Shown: positions 7,053 through 18,439, counted from the stretch's first letter. The stretch: DNA of 64,000 nucleotides from Symbiodinium natans (GCA_905221605.1 CAJNDS010000036.1:126001-190000); one strand, 5' to 3'. Notes: generated from the letters alone by a model not told the origin. Program-made: numbers and translations.

Positions 7053-7081
7053 TTTTTCTTTAAAAATGGTTTAAAGAAAAA
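7053..7081 (+). promoter_or_regulatory. 12-bp-stem hairpin upstream of the polymerase-helicase gene
   Basis: Arms at 7053-7064 and 7070-7081 around AATGG, 33 nt before the ATG at 7115 and 30 nt after the integrase stop. Third intact copy of the element's shared hairpin. Confidence 0.6.
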
Positions 7082-7114
7082 ATAATATATAAATATTAAT
7101 ATATAGTTTATAGT

Positions 7115-10100
7115 ATGAACAAGTTTGTAGAGAGCAACGTCAGGAAACTGAACAAACTGAAACAGGAGCGAATCAATAGCGCGAACAAAATCACACAAGC
7201 AACCGTAAAAAGACTAAATAAGGTCATCTCGCTTTACAAGGACAGGAAAATGTTTAATGTAGCAACCGCAGAAAACTTCATTAAAAACCTCACTAACAAC
7301 AATAAACGAACAGCAGAAAAAGCGAGGGACAAATACAACAAAATGATAGAAGACCTAAAAAAGAAACCACCTCCGGAACAAAAAAAACTGATGGATACTT
7401 ATTTGGTGAATTTTCAACTTTACACAACACGACACCCTAGAAACATCATTAAACCAGCATTTAAAAAATTCGGAATGGAATTTTACATAGAAAAGTTTGA
7501 TATAAGACAGGCGACTGTCAAAGCAAAGGATTTTAATAAGGATTGGATTAAAAAGGTAATTTTTAGATTTATTGACGAAGCCGGTTTTAAAAGTAAAGAC
7601 GCGATGAAGGTCGATAAAGAATTTAAGGAAATAATGGACATTTTAAGACAAGATAAAGATTTTGATAAATTCGTAAAAGAACTAATGGAACATTACGATA
7701 ATCTTTTTGAAGCGATCAAAATTCAACAGGTGGAAAAAATCAGTAAAAGCGGTGAGAAATTTGACATAATGAAGGAAAGCCTAACTGATGGAATACAACA
7801 CGTATCGATGTATCATCGCTATATTTACACTGACCTTAACAGCAACTTAACAACATTGAGACAAGCAATTGAAAATAGCACACATATAGAAAATCAATGT
7901 TGGATAAATTCACTGTCAGATTTTTACCGAGATACCTTAATGGACTATGGCAAAAGAAACCAACTCACCAGAGAAAAAATTATTGAAATTATAGGTAGAA
8001 ACGATTTTTACAGCAATGGAGCGAGTATTGAAGAAATGGATAAGGTATTCAAGGCATTCAAAATACCAGCTAGAATTTACAACAGCTTCAACAAACTGAT
8101 TTACAAACACGAGCCCGAGCACAACAAACGAAGAATAAAGCCGTTTTATGCCATAGTAAAAAACAGCCATATATATACCATAAATAACGATCTAAAAAGT
8201 ATAGAACATAAACAAAACGAAGAAGAAGAAAGACCACTGGTGAAAGCCTCCACAGACTACCATTTAAACGAAAAGGAAGAGCCACCTGAATTTAAAATGT
8301 TCAGAGATACACACGACATTTTAAAAATGGTCAGTAAAGATAAGGAGCCAAAAACTATTCATTTAGTGCCCGATCTAAACAATTTGACAGAGATATTTTT
8401 TGAACTAGTGAATGCTAGATATGAGCCACAGATCAGATTTCAAGCAGGCATCATAACACAAATAAAAATGAAACTTAAAAAAACCACCTTTATAATAAAA
8501 ACCAAAAACCTGATTAAGGACTCTTCTGATGGATGTATCGCAGTTGATAACGAAAAAACATACAACAATATGAACGATGCAATGTTTCATTTTAACAAGA
8601 GTCTGTTTAATCCATTGCACAAGTCGTTTTATAACAAGGTGGATTTGGAAATTTACGACGAAGCAAAAACCATACCACCGGCAGGACTTTTCACAGACAA
8701 GGGTTCTATACCAAAAGACCTAACCGAGATTGACATAACGAAAGCATACACAAGCAGACTAGTAGGGATTACACAGGTGCCGGTTTTCAATCAGTTCGAT
8801 GTCTGGAAAAACTACCTTAAAGAGATGGATTTTAACACGATGTCGGACTACACTTTATTTTTCGTTGAAGATTGTAGTCACTGTGGAATTGTAAAAGCCA
8901 GCACTTTTTTAATGTTTAACAAGAGGTATAACCTGATTTATGGAAAATATTTGAAACAAATTGACACTAATAAACTGAACATATTGTATTATAAGACACC
9001 ATCCTTTATTCACGAGGTAAATTATAACGACTATGTAAAAGAATTATGGAATAAAAATATTAGCGACGAAGAGGAACTGGATAAACTGATTAAAAAACTT
9101 ATTGTAAATGTCAATATCGGACTTTTGGAAAAAACGGGTAGCACTGACCAAAAAAGCATCGTCTTTAAGAACATTAGGGAGGCATCGGATTTTCAATTAA
9201 GGCACGGAGGTAAAATTCACAAAATAACAGAAATGGAATGTAGAAACGAAACAACTTACGAAGGCGATATAGAAAACGATGATTTTTCTATGCAAATACA
9301 GACGACAGAAGAAGAAGGTCTGGAATATTATTTAGTTAATGTTTCAGACAAGGCAACATTAAACAACGGTTTTATTTACATAAAAGAGCTGTTGCTTCAA
9401 GATCATAATTTTAAAATGTGTCAGGATTACATCAAATTGAGGAAAAATTATATAAAGGCAGTCAGTGTAAAAACAGATGCATTCGTTATTAAATCCGAAG
9501 ATGTGGAAAAAGCAAAGGAAGTATTAGAAATGAAAGCTGGTATAGGAGAATGGAGAACGAATAAAGAAGGAGAGGAAATAAAACTGCCGAGCGAAACATA
9601 TCAAAGGAAAAAGAACGAACTGGATAAAATCCCCATCTACAAGAATACAGCAATAAAAACTAAGGACGAATATGATACAAAAAATATCATAGAAAAAGTT
9701 ATTAGCGCTAAACAAGTTATGATCAGGGCAAAATATGCAGGGTCTGGAAAAAGTTATATATGTGAAAAAATGGCGCGAATGGGAATGAATGTTTTATTTG
9801 TATGTCCTACAAATAAGCTAGTCCAAAAATACGGAAAGGAAGCTGTAACAGTTAATAAGTTTTTTTCCATAGCGGTCGGAGACGAGAAGTTAGAAAAGTT
9901 TGATTATTCGGGTTATGATGTTATAGTGTTTGATGAGATTTATTTTAATGGTTTGAGGGTATTGAATAGAATTAGGGAGTTTGTTGAAAACAACCAAGAT
10001 AAAATAATAGTGGCAACAGGAGATGGTAAGCAATTAAAACCAGTATCCGAATTAACAAATTTACAAGAGCACGAAGAATATGCTGATAATTGTGTAGATA

Positions 10101-10999
10101 AAATTTTTAAATATAATATTTATTTGAAAGTTTGTAAGAGGTTAAAAAAAGAGGAAGATAGGAAAAAGTTAGAAAATATTTATATTGACATTTTTGAAAA
10201 TAATATTAAGGTCAGAGAGTTAGTAGAAAAATATTTCAAATACACTTCCGATATGAACCTAAACGAAAACAATGTAGCATATTTGAACGACACCTGCAAG
10301 GAAGTAGCAAACCAAATAAGAAAAAAACAAAATAGAAAGGGCGAGTATGAAGTAGGCGAGGTGATGATATGCAGAGAGTATTTAAAATCAACAGAATATA
10401 AATTTCAAGTGAATTTTAAATACAAAATTTTAAACATAATTGAAAATATGGTAGTGTTGGAAGACGAGCACGATAAGAAAATACAAAAATTACCGTTAGA
10501 TATGTTGAGGAAGCATTTTATTTTCAATTATTGTTATACCTGCCACAGCGTCCAAGGTTCCAGCATCGAGGGAGGTATAACAATATTTGATTACAATCAT
10601 TGTTTAGTAGATAAGAATTGGATATGGACAGCGATCACGAGGGCAACTGATTTAAATAATGTGAGTTTTTATAAATACGATGATGACGATGATGATTTTA
10701 ATAAAAACTGCATTTACAATTATTTGAAAAGAAAGGTGGAGGGATATAAGGAACAAGACAGAAAAGCTAAAAGGAAAATTGACCATAAAAACTATATTAC
10801 AGCAGATTGGTTATTAGACAGATTGAACGGGCACTGTGAATTGTGCAATGTAGATTTTTATGTAAAGTCAATAAACGGAAATATAAGAACGAACCTGACG
10901 GCGCAAAGAAAATTTAACGACCAAACTCACACGATAAGCAACTGCATAGCATATTGCAAAAAATGCAACTGCTGTATGAGCGACAAGGAAAAGTTTTAA
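7115..10999 (+). CDS. Multidomain replication protein: protease-like, family B polymerase-like, SF1 helicase, zinc/HNH-like
   Basis: 1294 residues. Order: (1) basic helical region, 1-250; (2) a segment with Cys262 (NQCWINSLSDFY) and His352 (NSHIYTIN), resembling an OTU/papain-like fold; (3) a family B polymerase-like core with motif A-like Asp540 (EIDITKAYTS), motif B-like Lys661-Gly669 and motif C-like Asp788 (SVKTDAFVI), with no clear proofreading exonuclease; (4) a superfamily 1 helicase of Pif1/RecD type with Walker A AGSGKS (875-880), Walker B FDE (939-941), motif III ATGDGKQL (967-974) and motif VI WTAITRA (1171-1177); (5) a C-terminal C-x2-C ... H-x4-C-x3-C-x2-C cluster (Cys1241 to Cys1284) resembling HNH or treble-clef fingers. 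It probably copies the viral genome. The helicase is certain, the polymerase likely, the protease tentative. Confidence 0.85.
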   Translation: MNKFVESNVRKLNKLKQERINSANKITQATVKRLNKVISLYKDRKMFNVATAENFIKNLTNNNKRTAEKARDKYNKMIEDLKKKPPPEQKKLMDTYLVNFQLYTTRHPRNIIKPAFKKFGMEFYIEKFDIRQATVKAKDFNKDWIKKVIFRFIDEAGFKSKDAMKVDKEFKEIMDILRQDKDFDKFVKELMEHYDNLFEAIKIQQVEKISKSGEKFDIMKESLTDGIQHVSMYHRYIYTDLNSNLTTLRQAIENSTHIENQCWINSLSDFYRDTLMDYGKRNQLTREKIIEIIGRNDFYSNGASIEEMDKVFKAFKIPARIYNSFNKLIYKHEPEHNKRRIKPFYAIVKNSHIYTINNDLKSIEHKQNEEEERPLVKASTDYHLNEKEEPPEFKMFRDTHDILKMVSKDKEPKTIHLVPDLNNLTEIFFELVNARYEPQIRFQAGIITQIKMKLKKTTFIIKTKNLIKDSSDGCIAVDNEKTYNNMNDAMFHFNKSLFNPLHKSFYNKVDLEIYDEAKTIPPAGLFTDKGSIPKDLTEIDITKAYTSRLVGITQVPVFNQFDVWKNYLKEMDFNTMSDYTLFFVEDCSHCGIVKASTFLMFNKRYNLIYGKYLKQIDTNKLNILYYKTPSFIHEVNYNDYVKELWNKNISDEEELDKLIKKLIVNVNIGLLEKTGSTDQKSIVFKNIREASDFQLRHGGKIHKITEMECRNETTYEGDIENDDFSMQIQTTEEEGLEYYLVNVSDKATLNNGFIYIKELLLQDHNFKMCQDYIKLRKNYIKAVSVKTDAFVIKSEDVEKAKEVLEMKAGIGEWRTNKEGEEIKLPSETYQRKKNELDKIPIYKNTAIKTKDEYDTKNIIEKVISAKQVMIRAKYAGSGKSYICEKMARMGMNVLFVCPTNKLVQKYGKEAVTVNKFFSIAVGDEKLEKFDYSGYDVIVFDEIYFNGLRVLNRIREFVENNQDKIIVATGDGKQLKPVSELTNLQEHEEYADNCVDKIFKYNIYLKVCKRLKKEEDRKKLENIYIDIFENNIKVRELVEKYFKYTSDMNLNENNVAYLNDTCKEVANQIRKKQNRKGEYEVGEVMICREYLKSTEYKFQVNFKYKILNIIENMVVLEDEHDKKIQKLPLDMLRKHFIFNYCYTCHSVQGSSIEGGITIFDYNHCLVDKNWIWTAITRATDLNNVSFYKYDDDDDDFNKNCIYNYLKRKVEGYKEQDRKAKRKIDHKNYITADWLLDRLNGHCELCNVDFYVKSINGNIRTNLTAQRKFNDQTHTISNCIAYCKKCNCCMSDKEKF

Positions 11000-11042
11000 A
11001 AAGATTTAGTTTTAAAAACAACTTTTATATTATATTGTATAT

Positions 11043-11360
11043 ATGCCGGTTAGTAAAACCAAGGTGGTTAAAGAGGAAACCATAGTAGAAAAACCGAAGG
11101 AGGAAGAAGAGCAAGGATTTAACGAAAAAGCTTATGATATGATTTCGGAGGTGCATCATAAAATGGATTTGATGTTAGAAAAAATTGAGGCTATCAGTGA
11201 AAAACCTAAATCCAGAACAAGCAATTTAAATACCGAAGCATCATATACAAACAAAAGAAACGCCTATATCAAGAAATTAAACGAAGGAGCAATTTTACAG
11301 CCTAAACCGGAAACAATGGAATATTACAAGGTTGTAAAAGAGGGAGATAAATATGTTTAG
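11043..11360 (+). CDS. Small hypothetical protein downstream of the replication gene
   Basis: 105 residues with an acidic/basic N-terminal third, a central helix (about 30-55, YDMISEVHHKMDLMLEKIEAI) likely to form a coiled coil, and a C-terminal part ending in a predicted short strand (YYKVVKEGDKYV). No family was recognised. It starts 43 bp after the replication gene, after an AACTTTTATATTATATTG stretch resembling the AT-rich starts of the other genes. It is the last viral gene in the window. Confidence 0.65.
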   Translation: MPVSKTKVVKEETIVEKPKEEEEQGFNEKAYDMISEVHHKMDLMLEKIEAISEKPKSRTSNLNTEASYTNKRNAYIKKLNEGAILQPKPETMEYYKVVKEGDKYV

Positions 11361-11720
11361 ATTTTTTACAAAGATTTTTTACCAAGATTTTTTACAAAGA
11401 TAATTTATAAAATGCAATTTTTCAACAAATATTTTTCGGAAGATTTTTATGATGAAAATTTTGAAATAATATTTTTATGAAAATTTTGGAAAATTTTATG
11501 ATGAAATTTTTAATATTTTTTATCATAAAATTATTGATTTTTTTATTGAGATTTTTTGCGAGGAACGGTTGAGGGTCGGATGTCAAAAATGAGGAAAAAT
11601 TTATTGAAATGTTGAAAACGTATACCCCCCCCCCCCTAGGGAAAAAACGAATGAGGGTTGAGCGGGGTGTAAAAAAAGTGGGGCATACCCTGTCCTAACT
11701 CACATAACCCTGAACCCTAA
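11361..11720. other. Transition from viral to host-type DNA
   Basis: Bases 11,361-11,560 are very AT-rich, with repeated TTTTTTACAAAGA and ATTTTATGATGAAA phrases and no gene. After about 11,560 the GC content rises. A run of about 14 C lies near 11,624-11,637, and the first telomere-like ACCCTAAACCC follows near 11,712. I see no inverted terminal repeat, but the left end of the element is outside the window so one could not be matched. The integration edge is probably within 11,560-11,640. Confidence 0.55.
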
Positions 11721-14700
11721 ACCCTATTGCAGGATTGGGAGTTCGGGCGCAGTGTCTAGAACTCCGCCGCTCTAGGGAAGAGCGGCCGGGGAAGATTCAG
11801 GACTTGCACCGAGGTACCCTAAACCCTAAACCCTAAACCCTAAACCCCAAACCCCTAAACCCTGAACCCGAGCACCCTAAGTGTCCATATACCTACATAG
11901 GGATTGTTTGGGCCTTAAAGTACCTCCTGTATAGGGACTTTTGGGCCAACATGTACGATCATGTGGTACATGGACCCTTAGGGGCATACAAAGAGTTCAG
12001 GGTTTAGGGTTTCAGCTTGGGATGTTCGCCCCTTTGTCTGACAGCTCTTGAAGGAGACTATAATTTGGGGGGGGGGGGGGGGGGGCCGGGAACCCTAAAC
12101 CCTAAACCCTAAACCACAATCCCAACTCGGGACTGTTAGTATACGGGGGGAACATCCCAAGTTTGAGCTCTTAGGCATTATAGGGTTCAGGGCGAGTTCT
12201 AGACACGAAGCTGGACGGGATCCTAAAGTTGCACCTACGCCAGAGCTTGGCTGATGCCCACTTATACCTCAAGGGTCTGTGTGCCTAGTTATACAGTATG
12301 GACTCTGTGCCTCTAAGGGGTTCCTACATAGTGAGTTTGGTGTCTAAAAATACACCATTCAGGCTGATTCAGGTACATGGACCCTTACAATCATAGTCGC
12401 TGAAACTATGCCCGAAACAACAGAAATGCAGCAGCCTAAAACCCTAAATCCGAGATCCCCTAAACCCTAAACTCCGTGATTAATGGTCCAAGTCTTGAAA
12501 GGGCTACCATAAACAGCAGAGGATGTCTTACAGCAAATCCCCAAGAAGAAGATACCAAGACCTGACCATCTCAGCACCGTTGAGCTTTAAAGGACCGGAC
12601 CCCTACCCCTCGATTGCTGGGTCTGGGAAAGCCCCAAAGGACCACCATACAGGCAGCAAGTTGCAGGGAGCAAGCTTTTTTCGGAACCCCCCCCCCCCCC
12701 CCCCCCCTCCCCCAAACCAACCCTCAACCCTTAAACCTCAACCCTAAACCCTGAACCTTAAGCCCTAAACCCTAAAGCCCCCCCGCCCCATGTCTGCCGG
12801 GACACACTCCCGGACAAAGACCGACGTTTCACATGGACCTCGAGTGGTTTGGGCTAGGGCTGACACTTAGGGTTTAGGTAAACCCTAAACCCGAAACCCG
12901 AAACCCGAAACCCTAAACCCTAAACCCTAAACCCGAAACCCTGACCCTAAATCATTTAGGGTTTAGGGCTAAGAGTCTGGCTCTTTGCGTCATCTAGCAA
13001 GGGTTTGGGGTCCGTCTGCGTAACTATAGAGTATATACTTATATCTGTCTACATATACTATACAGACTATACAGGCACATTGACCCTTTGCGATTAGGGG
13101 GTAGGGCCAGTACAGACCCTGGATACACCTCGGAACCCTAGAGCTGGGTTGGGAAGACTAGAGGCTGCGACATCCGAGAGCTCAAAATGGTTATAGGCTC
13201 TAAGGGGGGTCCAGGGTTTAAGGTCTACAGGGTTTAGGGTTTGCAGGGTTTGGGGTTTCCGGAGCGAATAAGCGACCACCAAGAGTCTGCGCTTCATTGC
13301 CGGGATTGGCGGCTATGCCGGTATGCACCTCAATGGAAGCGGCCACGAGATCCATCGCTGCCGCGCGCGGGAGCTGAGCAGACCGTCATGCTGGCCCAGC
13401 GCGAAGAGCCCGAAGCCCAAGCAACGTCAGCCCCAAACCCTTAACCCAATGAGGTTTAGGGTTGTTTACATGTTTCTTCAGTAAGCCTTTTCCTCCCGCG
13501 TCACCGTCGCTACGAATTGAGCAAGAGGCCTCGCTGATGCTCATTGATGATGTTAACGGTTGTGGGGGCCGAAACCCCATCGCGGAACTCTCAGAGTTCC
13601 AAAAGCCTCACAAACAACCCTTCGCCCTGGCATATGCTGTGGCGGACGCCGTCAGCATCCCACCAGCTGTATTCTGTCGTCCAGAGGCGGCCCCTTGAAA
13701 GTCGGAAGCTGCCAGTTGTCAGAGCTCAAGGGTTTAGGGTTTAGGGTTTAGGGTTTAGGGTTTAGGGTTTAGGGTTTAGGGTTTAGGGTTTAGGGGCCCA
13801 CAAGAACTTTCGGGCTTTAGGGCTGGCTCTTGCTATGCGACGGGGAAGGACTGCAGGGGCTTTTGCCTCTGAAGGAAGCCTCCCATGTACTCTTTGAGAG
13901 CAAAATGCCTACGCGGTTTAGGGTTTAGGGTTTAGGGTTCAGGGTTTAGGGTTTAGGGTTTAGGGTTTACACTTCCCTGCAACCCTCAACCCCCAAAGCC
14001 TGACTATTACCCCAAGCCGCCCATGAACCTTAAAACCCACGAAGACGCCTTAAACCCTATATACACCCCAAACCCCATAACCATAAACCCTCCAAACCCA
14101 ACGGAGAACAACCGTTTGCAGGCTCTCACGCTCAGCACGAGACCGATGAGAATCGTGCACCTTTTGCCTTGGTACAAGGACGGGCATGTGGGGTTTCGGG
14201 TTAGGGTTTGGTCTGGGGTTTAGGATTTGGGGTTTCCCCTGCAAGGAGGGGAACCCCCTAGTTATAAGTAGAGACAGTAGAGCTATCCTTTCTCCTTGTG
14301 GTCGGTTCAGGGAGTTTAGTGCTTAAGGAGGCAGAGGGGTTGGGATCCTTTTTGGTTGTTTTGTCTTGTTGGTTTGGGGGGAGGGGTTCGTTGCTGCGAA
14401 TTAAGCCGTTTAGGGTTGATGGGGTTGTAAGAGTTGTAAGATTTGTAAGAGTTGCTGTTTGAGGGTTTAGGGTTTCTAGGCCTATATAAGTCTTCTTTCA
14501 ATTGATTCTACGGGTTTGCCTTTTCGGCTCTTTTCGGCTGATTCCCACTCGCCGCTGCAAGCTAAGGCGTCGCTGGGACACCCCCACAAGACAAAGTAGT
14601 CTTGGGGTTTAGAATTGAGGGTTTGGGACTTAGAGTTTAGGGGTTTAGGGCTTGGGGTTTACGATTTAGGGGTTACGAGTTTAGGCCGCAAGTGGAGACC

Positions 14701-15190
14701 CAGTCAAGGCCTGCCGACAGCCTGTAACCTCTGCACCTACGTCGACCTTCCCTAAACCCTAAAGGACTGAGGGTTTAGGGTTTAAGAACCTTAAACGTTC
14801 AGAAAAACCTTCCCAAGGCAAATGCCCCCCCCCACCACCAAATCCAAAAGCGTTTCAACCCAAAATGTCTGGTTGAATCCCCTTGCCACTTGCTTTTTTG
14901 GAGGGTTTAGGGTTTGCAGGGAGTGTTGGTTTTTGAGGGCTCTGCCTGACTTTTCTTGTGGGAGTAGTTAGGGGTTTGGGGGCGTAGGGCTCAGGGTCCA
15001 TTGTGCACCTCATCAGTATATATATATATATATAGTTGGGCCCCCAAAACCCCTGTGTACTTAGGAACGACCCTGAACCCAAGTAAAAGGCCAAGGGCCT
15101 TGGGGGTTTAGGGGGACTACCTCAATTTAGGTCCAGGCGTCCTGAGGGAAGTAACCCCAAACCCTAAAGGGGAGTCATGAAACTAGTGTG
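11720..15190. repeat. Telomere-like tracts and introner remnants, few exons
   Basis: Tracts of CCCTAAA (11,819-11,870; 12,885-12,960) and TTTAGGG (13,729-13,795; 13,914-13,970) alternate in orientation. A family A introner (GTCCATATACC ... GGTACATGGACCC) spans about 11,880-11,983 and a family C one (TTGGGATGTTC ... GAACATCCCAA) about 12,016-12,149, the latter holding 20 G and a CCCTAAA tract. About 19 C lie at 12,689-12,707. Segments at 13,260-13,440 and 13,462-13,700 are GC-rich and open in more than one frame; they may be exons but the strand cannot be settled. Confidence 0.6.
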
Positions 15191-15196
15191 GGGTTG

Positions 15197-15670
15197 AGGA
15201 CTCTGGTCTTCCGCTGCGGGATGCAGAGGACGTCATAGGCGGCCCTGCGAGAGTCGGCTCGCTTCAATATATGGTGAACGGACTCTTGAGCTAATCTGAT
15301 CTTCTCCAGCTGAGTCGGGCACTGCACCAGTAGTGTGCGATGACTGCTACTTCGCAGGCCTTGTCGGCTCTCTACAGGTCCTTTGCTGCTCTTTTCTGTT
15401 GCTGCTGGTCCACTTTCTCCTCATCCTCGAGGCCGTACACTAGGTCGTACTTGGGGAACCAGTATGTCTCGTCGAAGACCAGAACAAGGTTTCGACACGA
15501 AGTGGGTGCCAGGAGCTGGATCATACTCTCGCAGTTCGTTTCCAGAGTGGGGCGCTCCCCGAGCTTGTCGCCAGGCAGCACGCGCGGGTTCAAGATGCCG
15601 GCAGACTGTATGAGGTCTATCTTGCCGACACCGGCTGGGTTAAGACCAAATAGTCGCAGCAGTCCTGCAT
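15197..15670 (-). CDS. Host exons, possibly Sec1/Munc18 family (Vps33-like)
   Basis: Two open segments on the minus strand in different frames. The first (about 15,670-15,372) includes KIDLIQSAGILNPRVLPGD and CRNLVLVFDETYWFPKYDLV and ends in a Glu/Gln/Lys-rich stretch. The second (about 15,345-15,197) includes VQCPTQLEKIRLAQESVHHI and DVLCIPQRKT. The latter resembles the N-terminal pattern of Sec1/Vps33 proteins, where a strand with Pro and Leu, a helix, then a VPRRT-like strand follow each other. Those proteins regulate SNARE fusion at endosomes and vacuoles. The two frames are either separated by an undetected intron or broken by an indel. The family assignment is weak. Confidence 0.3.
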
Positions 15671-15725
15671 TTAGGGTTATTAACCCGAAATGGAGGACTG
15701 CTGCGACTATGGGCTTAGGGTTCAA

Positions 15726-18400
15726 AAACTGGGGTTTCGGGTATAGGGCGGGGTGTATCCTTCGCCTTACTTCCCATTACCTACCGCATGGAGGAAATTA
15801 AGATTTCGGGTTTAGCGTTGCGCAGTGCCCCGATTATGATAGGGGTACCCTTATGGATATTGACTACTTTAGAAGGGAAACCTATAGAGCCTAGAACCTA
15901 AAAAATTAAAAAGCAGAGGCTGCTTTAAAAAGGAAACCTAGAGCCTACAACCAGAAACGGGCAACTTCAAAAAGGAACCCTAGAGCCAAAAAGGGGCAAA
16001 GGAGTACCACTGGGCCTCCAATACTCTCTAACTCTAAACCCTAAACCCCAAACCCTAAGGCCTGAGCTCTAAGCCCTAAACCCCAACCCTAAACCCTAAA
16101 CCCTAAAGCCTAAATCCTAAACCCCAATCCCTATAAGCCTTGAGCCCTAAGTTGCGCGAGCTTCTGAGCTTGCGGCACTCGTCCACAAAGACTTGGCTTG
16201 TGATGTCGCAGATGTAGATCTTGCAGCTTTGGGCTTCAGGTCTGGGGTTTAGGGTTTAGGGTTTAGGGTTTAGGGTTTAGGATTTAGGGTTTAGGGTTTA
16301 GGGTTTAGGGTTTAGGGTTTAGGGCTGCGGCTTGACTCGAATTTAGAACCTACTGACCATGGGGTGTGTAGGGTTTCTAGCTTTGTCGAGGTTGATCGGG
16401 GCTGATCGCGAAGATTCGCAACCTGATTGAGTTTATAACCTGACCCACAAGTTTGTAGCGTTTGGGGTGCTGCAGGGTTCCAAAGGTTCATGGATAGTTA
16501 TCATTACGGTTATGTATAAGTACCCGAAACATGGTTATAATCACTTAACCACTTGCCAATTATAGCTACTTATAGCTGCCCGTCAACCTGCAAGTATACT
16601 ATACAGCTGCATGTGGGTTTCCGAAAATAGGGGTGCCCTTTTTGGGGATTCTCTTCTACTTGGGGTATGAAAGGGGTACCCCCTATTCTCGGAAATGCCC
16701 CACATGGACCCTTAGCAGGTGGTCTGGGGAAAACGTGTTGAGGCTTTAGGGTTTAGGGTTTAGGGTTTAGGGATGTAGGCTTCGAGGGGCCACGTCGACC
16801 AGGAGGAAAATTGCGCAGTCTTGGGTCTCCGGTTTAGGGTTTAAGAGGGTTTGGGCCCCCCGAACCAAAAACCCTACATGCTCTCTCAACAGAAGTGAGG
16901 GGTCCTTGCGTCCAACGAACTCCCCCCCCAACAAAAAAAAACTCCTAACTCAAGATTTCCTAGGGAGGTCAATACAAACATTGCCCATGTAGTCCCTACT
17001 GGAGTGCGGCCGATCGTGGAATTCTGAACTGGGGACTTGCCTGCAAGTAGCCTGAAGTAGGAACCTGTATGGGTGTTTCCGGAATTCGGGGTACCTTATT
17101 GGGGTCCTTACTATAAGGGAATCCTACTATTTGGGGTCTATTGTTGAGTTCAGGGTTTAGGGTTAAGGGTTAGGTTCAGAGTTCAGGGTTCAGGGTTTCG
17201 GGGGCCTCCGAGTCATCGCACATCTCCACGTGGAGGTCGACCAACTGCTTTGAGCTGAGCCTCGAAAAAACTCGACATGGGATCAGGGTTTAGGGTTTAG
17301 GGTTTAGGGTTTCGGGTTTAGGGTTTAGGGTTTAGGGTTCAGGCTATGTGGGGCTCTTGTAACCTAAACCCGAAACCCTGTACCCGACAGTCATGACCTC
17401 GGTCGGGCTTTACGGCTTAGAGGACAAGCCTGTACTTGAGTACTTAGAAGTAGCCGGCGACATGTAGCCTGACAATACACCCTAAACCCTGCTAAACCCT
17501 AGACCCTAGACCATCTTTTATCTCAAGAGTTATGGCAAATACCAGCATAGCATCATAAATATGGTGTTTTGTACCGTTCGTGTACTTCTTGGCTTGTTAA
17601 GTTCATCTACGACTCTTTGCTTAAGAACACCCCAAAACACGTGACATTCTTCCTTACCGGTTAATATGGGGATTACTATCTTTCATTTTTGGGGGGCGGC
17701 TCTTGAGCAAATGGTAGTTTAACAATATTAGACCCAGTTAACCTAAGAAACAAAAGGGTGCCCTTTTTGGTTTCTTAAGAGAGCCAGAAGAGGGTTAAGA
17801 AGGGCTCCCCTTTAAGGGCCTCCCTTATCCTACCTAGGAAGTTTTAAGGCGCTTAGAAGGGAACCTAAGCCCTAAAACACGTGGAATAAGGCCCTACCCA
17901 TGGGTCCTAGACATTACCATGTTCTTGGCTGCACTTGGGAGGGTAGCTATAACTAAACGTTTAGCTGCCTTACTAAGAAACCCAATAAACCCAAAAAAAG
18001 TAAGAATCTAAAGTTACGGTAAAGTACCACAAAGGTACCATGTTGGGTGAAGGCTGAGCCGGGTCCAGCTTTGCTGAGGGTTTCAGGGTGGAAGAGTTGA
18101 GGGCTTTAGCGCTCGGAGTGCTCGGCTTAGAGCCCTTTTAGGGTTTAGGGTTTAGGGTTTAGGGCTTCGGGTTTCGGGTTTAGGGTTTAGGGTTTAGGGT
18201 TCGGAGTAGATTTTCCAGAGTTTTCGGGGTTCAGAGTTCGGGGTGCAGTGTTGTGGGTTTAGGCTAGTCCCGCCTGAATTTTTAAACCGATACACCCTTA
18301 CACCCTAGACCCACGAAATCGGGCACTACACTCCCTCTACCCCAAACCACAAGTCCCAAACTCTGAAGACAATAACCGCTAGTTTTGGGTGCAAAGCGAC
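15726..18400. repeat. Telomere-like tracts and introner copies
   Basis: No convincing exon. Degenerate CCCTAAA at 16,024-16,125; TTTAGGG at 16,244-16,325, 16,743-16,772 and 17,283-17,340. A family G element with inverted ends TTTCCGAAAATAGGGGT and ACCCCCTATTCTCGGAAA spans about 16,618-16,705 and a truncated one lies near 17,080-17,150. A family D copy is at 17,928-18,041. Confidence 0.6.
17928..18041. repeat. Introner family D, copy 1
   Basis: About 100 bp with GGTAGCTATAA at one end, then TTAGCTGCCTTACTAAG, AAACCCAATAAACCCAAAA and a GTAAAGTACCACAAAGG end. Near-identical copies lie at about 31,676-31,777, 42,084-42,186 and 52,917-53,015, and a partial one at 53,120-53,190. Unlike the other families it shows no obvious long terminal inverted repeat. 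Confidence 0.6.
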
Positions 18401-18439
18401 ACACCTGCCGCAACTGCCACAGAACAGGTTCTGCCGTTC

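Noticed and set aside
13094-14501. Several 60-80 codon frames on both strands
   Set aside because: Most are translations of telomere-like repeats and give no consistent strand or splice sites; only the GC-rich cores at 13.3-13.7 kb are mentioned as possible exons.
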